From contig JAUPFV010000005.1 in assembly GCA_036936605.1 (NCBI GenBank), positions 7,462,345-7,526,344 on the forward strand: a stretch of DNA of 64,000 nt, in the 5' to 3' direction. Below are positions 1 to 12,286 of the stretch, in pieces. The position numbers and the translations under genes were made by a program. The notes under the pieces are model-generated. The model was not told the origin of the DNA and made no database searches. It was given only the letters and a program-made list of their open reading frames with translations. Each line of letters starts with the position of its first letter. The stretch's first letter is position 1. Source of the stretch: Limnanthes douglasii subsp. nivea. Its lineage: Eukaryota > Streptophyta > Magnoliopsida > Brassicales > Limnanthaceae.

Positions 1-1760
1 GGTATACCTTGAAGAGAGTATGATGATACTAATATAGATGTACAAAGAGATACCTCTTGAAGAAAGTATGATGATAATGAATCATATATATGACAAGGTA
101 TACATTTGAAAAATAAATAATATCATGAGATGCAAGGGTTGTATTATACGAAGTAAATAAGGGTAATCGTACGAGCACTATAAAAAAACAAAGTATACCT
201 CAAACAAAATTTAACACGATACTCTCAGCTTATAAGGTTTATAACAAGATTACAACATTGTTAATTAGGCTAAGTATTGGGTAAGAAACTTAAGTATGCT
301 AAACTTTAGTGTTTTTAATACTTTCTTTATAGTTTCGGGAGACCTCACTATGGTAAACGGAAATTATGTTAGAGGCTCAATTTTCTGACCCAACCCTATG
401 GTTCAAAAATAACTTAATGAATTATAAAGAACTTGTTTCAAAGGTTTGGTTTTTGGAACATAGCCGTCTTGTTTCATTAAACACTTAAAGCACCATAAGT
501 CAGTTTTATAAATTCACATTTTTTGTTTATGAAAATTATTCAGTTAGGAGAAAATCTTATTAGAGCTCGGGTTGAAACCTAAATCTCTTATTCATCAAAT
601 ATTTAAAGACTTACAAAGAACTCATTCGAGAGGTTCGATTTTGGAAACTTAGCATTTTTGCTTGGTTAAGTTATTAAACAACAATAACTAGTTCTTCCTT
701 TGGGGGTTCGTTTAAAATTGATTCCTCTAGTAAAAAAGAGTTCATTAAGTGCTTGGGTTTTGGTTTTAGAATCGTAGCATTATTCATGTGCTTAAAAAAC
801 CATAAATAGTATTTATCATAGGGTTGGTTAAAAACTTACTACTTGCTGGTAAAAGCTACCATGTAGTATTGTATGAATTTATCCCTGTAGTTGGTAGTAT
901 GCTAGAATGACTCATTTGTTGGTACATATAAGAGAAACAATAGAAACACATAATGTGATTCCAAATATGTTTCATTAATAAATATTAAATTTACAATATT
1001 ACTGATATTTTGAGCTTATCTTTATATTGTATATTTTTCTATTTAATGCTATGTACTTTCTAAAAACATTATTTCATGCACTTTTTATCCATAAGGTTGA
1101 GTCAATTCGTCACATGATCTCATTAGTTGTTGGCTTATATGTATATCAATGATGACATGAGTCCTAGTATCAACCGAGTGAACTTCTTTGACATCAAATG
1201 TCAACTTTAAAAAAATTTCTCTTGTTAATTCTTGTGAGATGGTTATGTCGGTTCATGTAACTTATTTGAATTCATCGAGCTATGTTTATTTTAATGATCC
1301 AATATCTTATTTAAACTATTTATGATAGTGCGATTTGTTATTTCAAATGCTTATTTTCTCGAAGATATTATATGAAAGAGAAATAATAATGAATCACATA
1401 TTATATGTAGATTTTTTAAACTTTTTTTTCTCAAATTTTAAATTATTTTCCAATATGAGAACCTTTTGGGAATCTAAACTGACAAACGATGCGTTTCTAA
1501 ATAAATTTATCGATTTTTTTGTTCAGTTTAAAAGTTTAACCTTTATCAATATTATAAAATAGTCAATAGTTACAAATATGAACCACATGTTTCCTAGCTC
1601 ATATAATAAAGGGGCCGACAAGGTTTAGAACTCATTGGTTGAATAGCCATATGTTTAATACTGGTATCAGGTTGGTTCTAGGTTGATGTAGATTTCAAGA
1701 CTAATATTGCCAATTATTGTACCTATTTACTAGTTTGTAGGTATTATTCAACATATTTTG
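1..1760. other. AT-rich intergenic DNA, no gene recognised
   Basis: No convincing coding region is visible. Short open frames near 1335 and 1802 have no family-like motif. At the very start a roughly 48-base segment (GAAGAGAGTATGATGAT-type) occurs twice in 1-110, and 300-850 contains loosely repeated phrases around 'gaggttcgatttttgg'. It could hold the downstream (RNase H/integrase) remains of the gypsy element called next, but I could not recognise those domains. Confidence 0.4.
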
Positions 1761-1769
1761 TTAGTAATA

Positions 1770-2960
1770 TCCTAAAGTGTAATAGTTTTAATACCAATGG
1801 TGTGATCTCGCATGTGTCCTCCACAGAGTACCTCATGAATTTCTCTAAGATTGTATTATATTTTATATGTGGTCAATATGTTTTAACAAGTTTTATAAAA
1901 ACTCATTTGGATAAGAATGTTTTCTATCAGTATGCATCGTGTAGACCTCAGTGTGAGTCTATTGGCCTCTATAAAACCCAAAAGATAATAACATGTACCA
2001 TTATAACCCTTAGTGATCTTTGAACATAGGTTTATCTTAGTAAATTCTATTCATCTTGGTCTGGTTATACCCCAAACAAGATTTCATAAAGGATAAAAAC
2101 TCATGTATGATGGCATGCCCACTAATTGGTTGATCTGAGGTAGTCGGAACGGGTCTTTAAGGCATAATTTTTTGAGTTAACTGAAGTAATTACACATTCT
2201 AAACTTGTTGTTTTTCCCTCACAATGATGTAATTTACAAGTCATCAAGGGTTTTTTTATTTTATGATGTGTCATATGGCAAGTAACCTAATAATCTCATC
2301 AGTGGTGTATAACTTCATTCAGATGTCATGTGCCTTTTGTCTCGTTTGGTGGTTATGTATTTGAGTATTTGTATCCCATAAGAATTTTCTTTGGTAAAAA
2401 CATTGGTGTCAGCATCAAGTAGCTCGATCAAATTATTTCTTAAATCAACATGTAATTTTTTTTATTTGTAATATTTTCCATTTCCTTTCAAGATGAACCT
2501 CTTCCACATCTTCATTGTTTCTAATATTTGACTAATATTTCCATATATCGTCAATTTTAAGATTGAGGTGGAAATTATTTATAATTTCTACTTCATGGTC
2601 TATTTAGAGCCCCGACTAATCCTTCCATAGATGACCGATGATAACCTCTAACTATCGTGACCATATTTCTCATAATGTACGTTAAGTATACTTTACTTTT
2701 ATGTATAGGAGATTGCTTTATATCTAATTAGCTGCATGATTTCTATTATAAGATTGTTAAAAATTAGGATATCCGAGATGTTAAACTCAGTTACCTTATT
2801 TTTAGTCTCTTGTTCATTCCTAATTGTTATTTTTAACATAGTGGGGTCCAGTAACATCTCGGCATTGATGCTGAAGCTTCTATAGAATGGAGCACGCGAA
2901 GTATAATACTTTTGAATGCCGCCACATTCATGGCCGATTTGGATTATTCTGGGCTTCAGA
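1770..2960 (-). pseudogene. Decayed Ty3/gypsy pol (protease-RT) remnant
   Basis: Conceptual translation of the minus strand, read across several frames, gives around 2080-2200 a stretch KDPFRLPQINQLV. This resembles the KDxFPLPRIDQLVD signature of plant Ty3/gypsy reverse transcriptase. It is followed in the right order by fragments resembling the LSFMDAYSGYNQI and YCYxVMPFGL segments. Upstream on the same strand (2700-2960) is a stretch resembling the region between protease and RT. Stops and frameshifts are frequent, so this is an old dead copy. No LTRs or target duplications were found. Confidence 0.5.
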
Positions 2961-4199
2961 TTTGAAGAATTCGATAGTGATTAGTAAGTGTCATTGTGTG
3001 TTTCACGACATTGATTATATTTTTATCAATGAATAATATTGTAAGCATATTCCCTCACAAAGTCTTTATGTCAACGAGTTTCACACAACTATTCTTTATG
3101 TTCAGGTTCATCTCCCATATATACCTCTTATGGAAGATATATATATCATATTTTATCACGCCTAAGGTTATGATAAAAGTCTTAAGTGTTTTCTATGCTT
3201 CAAACTCAAGTTGGTCTACCTAATTATCTTTCAGTTTTACTTGGATGTCATTTTCGTGTGGTCTTGTTACTTCACATATTCTTTAGATGCCCATATTTAA
3301 TCAATGTTATTTTTTGTGTAAGTACCATTTATTATATAATCATGTGTTTATGATCATGGTGATATTTGCATTGTTTGTTTATGTTTTCACCTTTTAGGTG
3401 TGATATCATGCAATTTAAATATTTAGTAAGTTTAATTCTCTTATCTTTTATAACATATTAATATTGCACCAATATTCTCTTAGATAATGAAAATTTCCAA
3501 GCCTCTTTTATAATGGAAAGTTAAATACTATTTTTTAGAGACAACCTTAGCATCATTGGAGAAGTTTGGCCTCAACGGTCTCAACGAGTTAGACTCGTGG
3601 TCTACTATATTTTTATAAATACAGTTCAACCCAAGTGATCTTTAAAAGTTAGCTAAACGACCGGGTTCCTCTCTTGCGTTGGTGTGGTCCCTCGACCTCT
3701 TAAATATATCGAAGACCTCCCTGCCTTATAATGGATTAGGAAATTAAGGTTCAACAGATTACACGGTTGTGGATGGTCTTAGCCATTTTTATGTAAGGCT
3801 CCAGTTTGATGAGTTGTGTTTATATAAAATTTGTAAATCTTAGAATTATTGGATGAAATGGAAAAATCAGATCTTTTGAAAGTGATTTTGACCCCTTATT
3901 CTCGGTAGATGGTGTTTGAGGGTTAGATTTTTCCAAATATACCCAACTAAGTTTCCTATTCTCAGTCAAGACCAAAAGAAATATTTCTCAACTAAGGGGA
4001 AAAACCAAAATTAACTCTCTTCTCTTTTTTTAATCAAACCTTTTATTTCGTACTTTTTTTAAACAAAAAGTTAACATTTTTTAAATCGTAGCTCAAAAAA
4101 TCTGAAAGTATCATCTCTGTTTTTTAAGACAAAGAAAACTAGATCCATTAATATTTTTTTTAATTTATTTCAACATACTCTGTTAAGTTAGTCTTGCAT
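2961..4199. other. AT-rich intergenic DNA, nothing recognised
   Basis: A 75-codon frame at 2996-3223 has no recognisable motif. The segment is mostly AT-rich and may be the gag or leader part of the decayed gypsy element to its left, but I have no sequence signature for that. Confidence 0.35.
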
Positions 4200-5880
4200 T
4201 TTATATAATAAAGTAGTATATGTCTCGCATCTCTCGTCTTTCTATTTCAGCATGTCTTGTATTTCGTCTCCCATCTTGTCTCACATCTCTCCATTACATC
4301 ATGCATGGTCTTGCATCTCTCCAGTAGTGCATGTCTCAATCTCTAGTACATCATGCCTTATATTGCATCTCTCTATTTTATCATGCATTGTCTCTTGTAT
4401 CTCGTCTTTCCATTTCATCATACATTGTATTTTGTCTCTCGTCTTTTCATTTCATCATGCTTTATCTCTCGTCTCTCATCTCTCCATTACATCATGCCTT
4501 GTCTCTCGTATCTCGTCTCTCTATTTCATCATGCCTCGTCTCTCGTCTCTCATCTCCCATCTCTCGTTTCTCATCTCTTGTCTCTTCTATCTTGTCTTAT
4601 CTTGCATTTTTCCATTATATCATGCATGGTCTCGTATCTCTCTTGTAGTACATGTCTCACATCTCTCCATTACATCATGTCTTATCTTGTATATCTCTAG
4701 TAGTACATGTCTTGCAACTCTAGTACATCATGATTTATTTGACATCTCTTTATTCCATCATATTTTATCTATTATCTTTTTATTTGATCATGTCTTGCCT
4801 CTCATCTCTCAATTTTATCATGCCTTGTCTCTCGTCTCATGTATTTTGTCTCTCATCTCTCATCTTATCTTGCATCTCTCTATTACATTATGTATGGTCG
4901 TGCATCTCTCTAGTAGTACATATCTCGCATATCTCTATTAAATTATACCTTATCTCGGAATTCTCTAGTTACATGTCTCGCATTTCTCTAGTATATCAGG
5001 CCTTGTCTCACACCTCTCTATTTCATCATGTCTTATCTCTTGTCTCTCCATTTCATCATGCCTTGTCTCTCATCTCTCGTGTCTCCATTTTATCATGTAT
5101 CATATCTCGTTTGCAGTTTTCGGTCTCTCGTCTCTCGTCTACATCTCTCAATTACATTATGCATGTTTTCACATCTCTCTAATAGTAGATATCTTATATA
5201 TATATATTATAACATGCTTTGTTCGCATCTCTATAGTAGTACATGTCGTACATCTCTCTATTTTATCATGGTTTATCTCTTGTTTTTTATTTGATCATGT
5301 ATTATATCTCGTCTCTCCATTTCATCATGCCTTGTCCCTCGTATCTTGTCTTGTCTCACATCTCTTTATTTCATTTGTAAGGTATCATGTCTCTTTATTA
5401 GTACATCTCTTGTATATCTGTATTATAACATGTTTTATTTCATATCTCCATAGTAGTAAATATCTCACATCTCTCTATTTTATCATGACTTGTCTCTTAT
5501 CTTTGTATTTTATCATACATTGTCTCTCTTCTCTATATTTCATCATACCTTGTCTTTCGTCTCTCGTCTCGTCTCGCATCTCTCTATTGCATCATGTATG
5601 ATATCATATCTTTTTATTAGTACATGTCTCTCATCTCCCTATTACATCATGTCTTGTCTCTCATCTCTCGTCCCTTGTCCCTCCATTTCACCATGCTTTG
5701 TCTCTCGTATTTCATCCCTCTATTTCATCATGTCTTGTTTCTCGTCTCTCGTCTCTCCATTTCATCATGCATTGTCTATTGTCTCTCTATTGCATCATGC
5801 ATGATCTCTCGTCTCTCCATTATATCATAATTGGTCTCGTATCTCTCTATTATATCATGCAAGACCATGCCATGCCTAAG
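4200..5880. repeat. Degenerate pyrimidine-rich minisatellite, about 1.65 kb
   Basis: The + strand is built from variants of a few phrases: TCTCTCCATTTCATCATGC, CTTGTCTCTCGTCTC, and TCTAGTAGTACATGTCTCGC. They recur every 40-60 bases in a variable order. The strand is almost free of purine runs, so stop codons are rare and all three + frames have long overlapping open stretches (for example 4252-4941, 4331-4648 and 4353-4700). Their products are Ser/Leu/Ile/Cys-rich with no domain, so I call repeat DNA rather than a gene. The array begins and ends abruptly against ordinary AT-rich sequence. Confidence 0.85.
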
Positions 5881-6363
5881 TGCACAATATCCGAGAAACA
5901 AACGTAGTGTGAGACCAGCATAACTGATATGGTGAAAAAATAATATTATTCATAGATCTAATTTTATTCGTCTTAACTATACAAAAATGATGCTATTTTT
6001 TTATTCTAAACGACCGTTTAAGATATACAAATTAAAAAAAAAATTAACAAGACGAACAATGAACTATAAATATTAAAAATACAATAAAAAGTTGTAGGTA
6101 TATCTTAGATTATGAGATCTAAAACAGACAAAATAAAAATGCTGAGGCATATTCTAGAAATTTTGACAAGATTTTAGAAAAAAATAATAATCTTAAGTTT
6201 AAAATAAAACTAGAGATGGCTCTAGAGGTTAAAATGAAAAAGGCTACCAACTCAATAAGCAATCAAACAAAATTAAGAAAATTTTGATTTATTTCGGTGT
6301 TTTGAGTTACTTTAGACTAATTTTAGGTTAAGGTTTAATTAAATTTTTATATTTTTATTGAAT
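5881..6363. other. AT-rich spacer
   Basis: No feature is seen between the minisatellite and the LINE target-site duplication. Confidence 0.5.
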
Positions 6364-6381
6364 AAGAAGAATATAAATTAA

Positions 6382-7077
6382 AGTTTCAATAGAAATTGGT
6401 CTAAATTCAACAACACTCATGATGATTTCAAGAGTGCTGTTGATAGAATCTGTATAATTATTTTAGCTATTCACTCTGGGGATAAACTACATTCTAAGCA
6501 CTGGTCTCTGGTTTGTAAAGCAGGTTCTGCGTTAGGCTGTAAATCTATAAACAAAAGAAAGAAACGAGTGTCCTACCTGGAATGGCTTGCTCCTCCTCCT
6601 GGTAGATTGAAGATCAACGTCGATGGCGCTTGTCACTCCTCAGGTGAATCCAGTGGAGGCCTTATTGTCAGAAATGATAGGGGTGATATCTTGTTGGGAA
6701 AATGGTTTGTTTTTGGCAAAATGAATCCTTTTCAGACTGAATGCAAGGCTTTCATCGAAGGTATTCTCACTTGCAAGCGATATGGTTGGGATAATGTCGA
6801 TTTAGAGTCAGATTATCTGGCTCTAATCAACATGCTTGCAAGTGGTCTCTCTGTCCCTTCTCTTGAGCCATTGCGCATTGTTTGCAGAAGCTTAATCAGA
6901 CCAAGAATGACTCTCCGTCACGTATCCAGAACTCAGAATCAAGCTGCGGACTGGATCGCGAAGAGAGCAATTATTGATCGTCAAAACTTTACTTTTGAGG
7001 GTTTAAATGCTCCTTCTCAGCTTCTAGCCATTACAACTCTAGAAAGTTTGGGTTTGGGATATATCGATTTCGGGTAG
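6382..7077 (+). CDS. LINE ORF2 C-terminus: RNase H domain fragment
   Basis: This is the reverse-transcriptase-associated RNase H domain (RVT_3 type) that plant L1 LINEs carry at the C-terminus of ORF2. It degrades the RNA strand of RNA-DNA hybrids. The acidic residues and His expected of the fold are visible: INVDGA (first Asp), TECKAFIEG (Glu), LESDYLALI (Asp), and HVSRTQNQAADWIAKRA (His plus the conserved NxxADxLA-like helix). The frame is open from 6382, immediately after the target duplication, with no in-frame ATG. It is therefore a truncated ORF2 tail and not a free-standing gene. The first in-frame start-like codon is GTG at 6568. The stop is at 7075-7077. Unlike the other LINEs in the window it has no stops or frameshifts. 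Confidence 0.85.
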   Translation, partial: SFNRNWSKFNNTHDDFKSAVDRICIIILAIHSGDKLHSKHWSLVCKAGSALGCKSINKRKKRVSYLEWLAPPPGRLKINVDGACHSSGESSGGLIVRNDRGDILLGKWFVFGKMNPFQTECKAFIEGILTCKRYGWDNVDLESDYLALINMLASGLSVPSLEPLRIVCRSLIRPRMTLRHVSRTQNQAADWIAKRAIIDRQNFTFEGLNAPSQLLAITTLESLGLGYIDFG

Positions 7078-7125
7078 AGTTTTGGTGTGGATTGGTAATT
7101 TGGTACAGATATGGCGATTCTGGTT

Positions 7126-7325
7126 CTCTGGTGCACTGCACTCGATTGTCCTCTCTCCTCATTAGAAGAGAAAACTTTGGGTGAGCGTCGACCAAGGAGA
7201 AGCAGAACCTGGAGAAGAGAACTCGTCTTCTGCTCTCTGGTGCACTGCACCCAGTTCCGTCCTCTCTCATCAGAAGAGAAGAGTACTTTGGATGAGCGTC
7301 GACCAAAGAGAAGCAGAAAGGAGCT
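7126..7325 (+). repeat. Tandem duplication, period about 109 bp, in LINE 3' UTR
   Basis: CTCTGGTGCACTGCAC begins at 7126 and at 7235. The following sequence (...GAGCGTCGACCAA.GAGAAGCAGAA...) is shared with about 10-15% differences. The duplication lies between the RNase H stop and the A-rich tail, so it is part of the LINE. Confidence 0.75.
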
Positions 7326-7733
7326 TTGGATGGAGCTGCAGATTGGATCGTGGGTTGCAGAAGAGAGCTTTGGGTATAGTTGCTGTTTGTGTTGAAGGTT
7401 GAAGACGACTTTGTGTAAAATTAGGGTTTGGATTAATGATTTGGGGATTCTTTTTAGGGCAAATTATTTTTGAGCCCCTTTTTTTAGTTCTTTCTCAATT
7501 GATCCTTGTATTCTGTAAAACTATCAATTTGGTAATATATTATTTTTTTTTTCTAAAAAAAAAGAAGAATATAAATTAATATATTAGTTGGTGGTAATTT
7601 TGGTAATTTTTTTTAAAGTAAAAGATTTAGACATTAAGATCCAAGAACAAGAGTTTGAGGCTTAGTCTAAGCCTTTTTAAATATTTTTTATCTCCAAAAT
7701 TTCTCTAAAGTGCATTAAAAATTCAAATACAGA

Positions 7734-7742
7734 GGCGGGAAA
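7734..7742 (-). promoter_or_regulatory. E2F-type site upstream of the SNM1-like gene
   Basis: GGCGGGAAA on the + strand is TTTCCCGCC on the minus strand, the textbook E2F/DP consensus. It lies 63-71 bases before the ATG at 7805. E2F sites are common in plant S-phase and DNA-repair promoters, so the position is sensible. Function is inferred from sequence only. Confidence 0.55.
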
Positions 7743-7804
7743 CAAGAAAGAAGAGAACAGAAGAGGCAAGGCAAGAGCTGCACTCCTCACCTTCGAAATC
7801 CAAA

Positions 7805-10800
7805 ATGCTACTCGATGACGACGACGACGATTTCCAGATTCCTACTCTCTCTCAAAAATCTCAGTCTAAAACCCTAAAACTCACCAAAACAAAACCTTCT
7901 TCAAACCCAAACCCTAAACACGAACCTTCAACAAATCCATTTCCCCCAACTGCTTCTCCCGATTTCGATTCCCAAATTTGCAGCTTGGACTGTATTCAAT
8001 CGAGCATAGACTCTCATCTAGATTCTCCGTTTCAATTCAAAGAGACCTCCAAACGGAACGAAAGCTATCAGTGCAATTCGATTGAAGCTAGGTTATTAGC
8101 TCCCAACCAAAGTTATCAGCGCAATTCGATTGAAGCTAGATTAGTAGCTCCGAGAGAGGATTCGCGTCGTGACGAATGTAGCGAGTTGGACGTTCTTCTC
8201 AGACTTTGTTCTGACGACGTTCTGGTTCAGTGTCCGCTCTGCGGGGATGATATTTCGGGTTTAAGTGAGGAGGAAAGACAAGTTCACTCTAATCATTGTC
8301 TTGATGAAGCTGAGAATCAACCTCAAACGCATGTAAGTTCATGATTCTAGCTGATCTCATTATTAAATTGAATGTATTGTTTCGTATTTTCTAGCTTTGA
8401 AGAGATTCGTATTGATTTCGAGACTTCTGTGTTCGTGATTCAGAGTTGTTTATCTTAGAAAGATAGAACAAGACATGGTTCTTTCTTAGGTTACTTAAAG
8501 GGTCTATAGATTGCTAACTGGGTTATTTTCCGCACAGAATGATCATACCCAAGACCAATCCTTGCAGGCTGTCTATGAAGAAGTTGTTGATAATCCTGTT
8601 CAGCTTCCTCAGAAAGTTGTTGACATCTCACCTGTACTTAAGTGGCTAAGAGAACTGGGTCTGGCTAGATATGAAGAAATCTTTATTCACGAGGAGATTG
8701 ATTGGGACACCCTACAATGGCTAACAGAAGAGGTACAGTATCTATTAAAATTGAGACTCTCTCAGATAACGATACACTACAATGGTTTGTTATAAATAGA
8801 TAAATCCCAAAAGGGTGAGCATAGTTGACAATATTTGAGAAGCTTGAAGCTGATTTATAAATTATTCGTACCTAGTTTCAGCTAGAAGGACACATTTGTT
8901 TTCCTTACAGCTATCAACTTATCTATTACCGTTGTTAATGTCCCTTAGTTAATCCGCAGGACCTTTTAGGTATCGGTATCACTGCGCTTGGACCCAGGAA
9001 GAAGATACTGCATGCTCTTACTGAACTTCGAAGAGGTTGTACCTCTACATCTGAGGCAGACGTAGGATACAGATCAAGAAGTACTTCTGTCTTAGATAGC
9101 AACACTGAGACATCAGCTGCTAGGGCTGATGATTCATGTAAACCAGCTCCAACCAAGAAGATCACAGATTTTTTTCCTGGTTTGTTTCCTACAAAGGTGA
9201 AAGTTAACAAAATCTCTAGAGAGCCTACCGTAGACAAAGCTTCAGATTCTGCTGGTAGGCGTGTGGCGAAAAAGCATGTTAGAAACGGGAAGCTGAAAGA
9301 TATTCCTCCATGGTGTTCTATACCTGGGACAACATTTCGAGTGGTAATTATTTCTCGGCTCTAGGATTCTTCTATGCGTGATAACTAGTTTATATTCTAT
9401 CGATCTTGTTCCTTTTGGTAAATATATCAATCTTGTTGGCTAAAATGTATTTCATACATTTCTACAACTGCACAGAATTTTTTTTTGCTTCTTTGTGTGG
9501 CTTTGTGCTGCCAATTAGGACATAAAATGAAGTAGATAGGTATATTATCTATTTCCCTTACCATTAACATGTTACTGGCTTTTCCAAAAGTTAAATTTTT
9601 ATTTACATATGCAGGATGCTTTCAAGTATCTCAGAGGTGACTGTTGCCATTGGTTTCTTACACATTTTCATTTAGATCGTAAGTCATCGTATATTTTAAA
9701 TTTTGTATTGCCAACTTAGTTTGTATTAGCTTGTGAAGGCATGAAGTTATGATTTGTTTTCGTCACAATAGGTCACCTTTAGTATTTATAAAGTCATTAT
9801 TTATCCAGTATACTGTTGCAAACATCATAGTATAATAAGCCTGTCTATACTGCATATGTTTTTTCAGATTATCAGGGTTTGACAAGGTCCTTTTTCCATG
9901 GAAAGATCTATTGCTCCTCAATAACAGCAAAGCTGGTCAATACGAAAATAGGAATCCCGTGGGATAGAATAGAAATTTTGCCTCTCAACCAAAAGACAAA
10001 TATAAACGGTGTTAGCGTGACGTTGGTCGATGCCAATCATTGTCCTGGATCTGTCATGATTCTTTTTGAACCGCCAAACGGGAAGGTGTGGTCTTTTTAA
10101 CTGTTGATTTACCTTATCATTTCTGTATTATGTGTCATATTTATTCTTGTTCGAATCAGACTGTATAAATCTTTCTTTATAGGTGGTTCTACACACGGGG
10201 GATTTTCGTTATAGTGAGGAAATGGCCAGCATATTGAATCATCTCCCAATTCACACTCTTATCCTTGACACCACTTATTGTAATCCCCAGGTACGTCTTT
10301 GTCTAAGGAAAAATCATGCTGTTTGCATGTTGGTTAATTAATTTATTTCAAGCGTTTGTTAAATGTAGGCTTGTACATACCGAATGAAATGTTAAGAGGT
10401 TATTAACACACTTTTCTATGTAATCAGAACATGGCTTAGGTTCTCAAGTATCCGCAGTATACTTAAATATTATATTTTTGTAATGTATGGAGACTACTGC
10501 GTCTTTCAATTTGTTTGAATCACTAGTCTCGAGATCATCAAGTATTTTGCTACATTAAGGGCGTAGGCCGTCAATGTAACGTATACACTTATTATCAATA
10601 CTTCAAATTTGTTTCATTGAACCTAATGCAGAGTACTTGGACTGTTTCTGCAATTGATATGTAATTTTACGTTTTAAACCTCGCAGTACGACTTCCCTAA
10701 GCAGGAGGCTGTCATACAATTTGTCATTGAGGCCATCCAAGCTGAAGCATTCAACCCTAAAACTCTTTTTTTAATTGGCAGTTATACAATTGGTAAGTTT

Positions 10801-12286
10801 TCTATGATATCTCTCTCTATCTATCTGTCTGTTTTATATGAAACTTTTTCCTTTTATTCAACCTAAAGCATTCTTGTTGCTATTCTAAACCTGTCTTTTC
10901 TCTTCAAAAGGAAAAGAAAGACTCTTCTTGGAGGTTGCTCGTGTTCTCCGCAGGAAGGTCTACATTACTAGTGCAAAACTCCGTCTCATGGAATGCCTAG
11001 GATTTGCAAAGGAAGATATGCAGTGGTTTACACCAAACGAACAGGAGAGCCAAATTCATGTTGTGCCTATGTGGACACTTGCAAGTTTCAAAAGATTGAA
11101 GTATATTTCTAATCAGTATGCGGTAAGAGGAGCTCTAGTCAATATACTGTTTGTCAATCAACTATTAGTAAATTATTTGATCGGATTCTTATCTGCGTAT
11201 ATAATTTTTTTTATTGAAAGCTTAAAAGGTTAGAACATGTCTGCTGGTTACCTTAAAATTTCTTGTGAGAACTTAACGTAACTTTTTTGTATCTACTGTG
11301 GTGTCTTTACTCGATTGGTCAGAGTCGATTCAGCCTTATTGTTGCATTTTCTCCAACTGGATGGACTTATGGTAAAGGAAAAAAGAACTCTCCAGGGAAA
11401 AGGTGGCAGCAAGGTACCATAATAAGGTATTAAAATTTTCTTATTATCTCTAGATTTTTTTTTTCATTTATAATCTACCCAAATTTTGGATAAACCTTTC
11501 TATTATTTTCTAGATTGTATCATGAACAATGATTTCCTAGTTCAACGAAATTTAACCTTTTTACTAGTTTTAGTAGAAAAGATAGTGCCCTCATTTACAA
11601 TTGCCTTTCGTTTGAAGTTGTGGAAATAAATTTGCATTACTATATCGTCTGATTCATTCATTCTTTTTCTCTTTCTCATATATTGGTTGATTATATATTT
11701 CAATTAATCAGAATTCTTCTATTTTATATAAACAATGATTCCTACTTTTGCAAGGAGTTAGCCAATTTTTCTTTATACAAATATTGTATATGAAGATTAG
11801 GTTGATCTATTGTATAAGAGCGTGCATCATTTATTTTGCGTGTTTGCTGATGATTGTCTTAATGTATGGTGCAAGTTCGTATGTAATTGATTAGCCTAAT
11901 GGATGATTCATGGATACGATTTAGGTGTCAACTGATGTTGCACTAACTAGTTTATATCTAACCTCAAAGTAAAACTTTATGGTCTAGATATATGACGATA
12001 TCTGAAACTCGAGGTGTATATAATGTAGGCCGCACCATGTTTGTTGTGATCTACGTCAGAATTATCCATTGTTCAACAGCGTGTTGTTTGTCTAACATCT
12101 CACTTATTTTAATATGACAATAACTATGTTACCAGGTATGAAGTGCCATATAGCGAACATAGCAGCTTCACGGAACTCAAAGATTTTGTGAAGCTCGTCT
12201 CTCCTGAAAACATAATACCGAGTGTTAACAACGAGGGACCAGATTCAACCAATGCCATGGTTTCTCTCCTATCAGCTTCGGAGTGA
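7805..12286 (+). CDS. SNM1/DCLRE1-type DNA cross-link repair nuclease (UBZ-SAM-MBL)
   Basis: Ten exons: 7805-8332, 8538-8732, 8960-9343, 9615-9678, 9868-10085, 10183-10290, 10687-10792, 10911-11122, 11323-11426, 12136-12286. All junctions are GT/AG with matching phase and give 689 aa with no internal stop. Domains in order: acidic N-terminus; UBZ4-like zinc finger at about 141-166 (C143, C146, H161, C165); SAM domain at about 207-265; PIP-like KKITDFF at 307-313; metallo-beta-lactamase/DRMBL domain with HFHLDH (H386, H388, D390, H391), DANHCPGS (D445, H448), GDFR (D470) and the C-terminal YSEHSSF (H648). The family are nuclear 5' exonucleases acting on cross-linked or blocked ends. The SAM-containing architecture matches the plant subgroup that includes Arabidopsis At2g45700 (from memory). 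All metal ligands I looked for are present. The 3' intron (11427-12135) is the longest. Confidence 0.93.

Larger units (their letters stand above)
6364..7579 (+). mobile_element. 5'-truncated L1-type LINE with 18-bp target-site duplication
   Basis: The 18-mer AAGAAGAATATAAATTAA occurs at 6364-6381 and again, identically, at 7562-7579. Between the copies lies the 3' end of a LINE: an RNase H reading frame open from just after the first 18-mer, a 3' UTR with an internal duplication, and a short A-rich tail directly before the second 18-mer. This is the expected outcome of target-primed reverse transcription with 5' truncation. Identical duplications and an unbroken frame suggest a fairly recent insertion. 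It lies 226-1441 bp upstream of the ATG of the DNA-repair gene at 7805. Confidence 0.85.

Noticed and set aside
4252..5907. Long overlapping open frames (up to 229 codons) in the CT-rich tract
   Set aside because: All three frames are open at once, the products are low-complexity and change with each repeat phrase. This is a composition effect.
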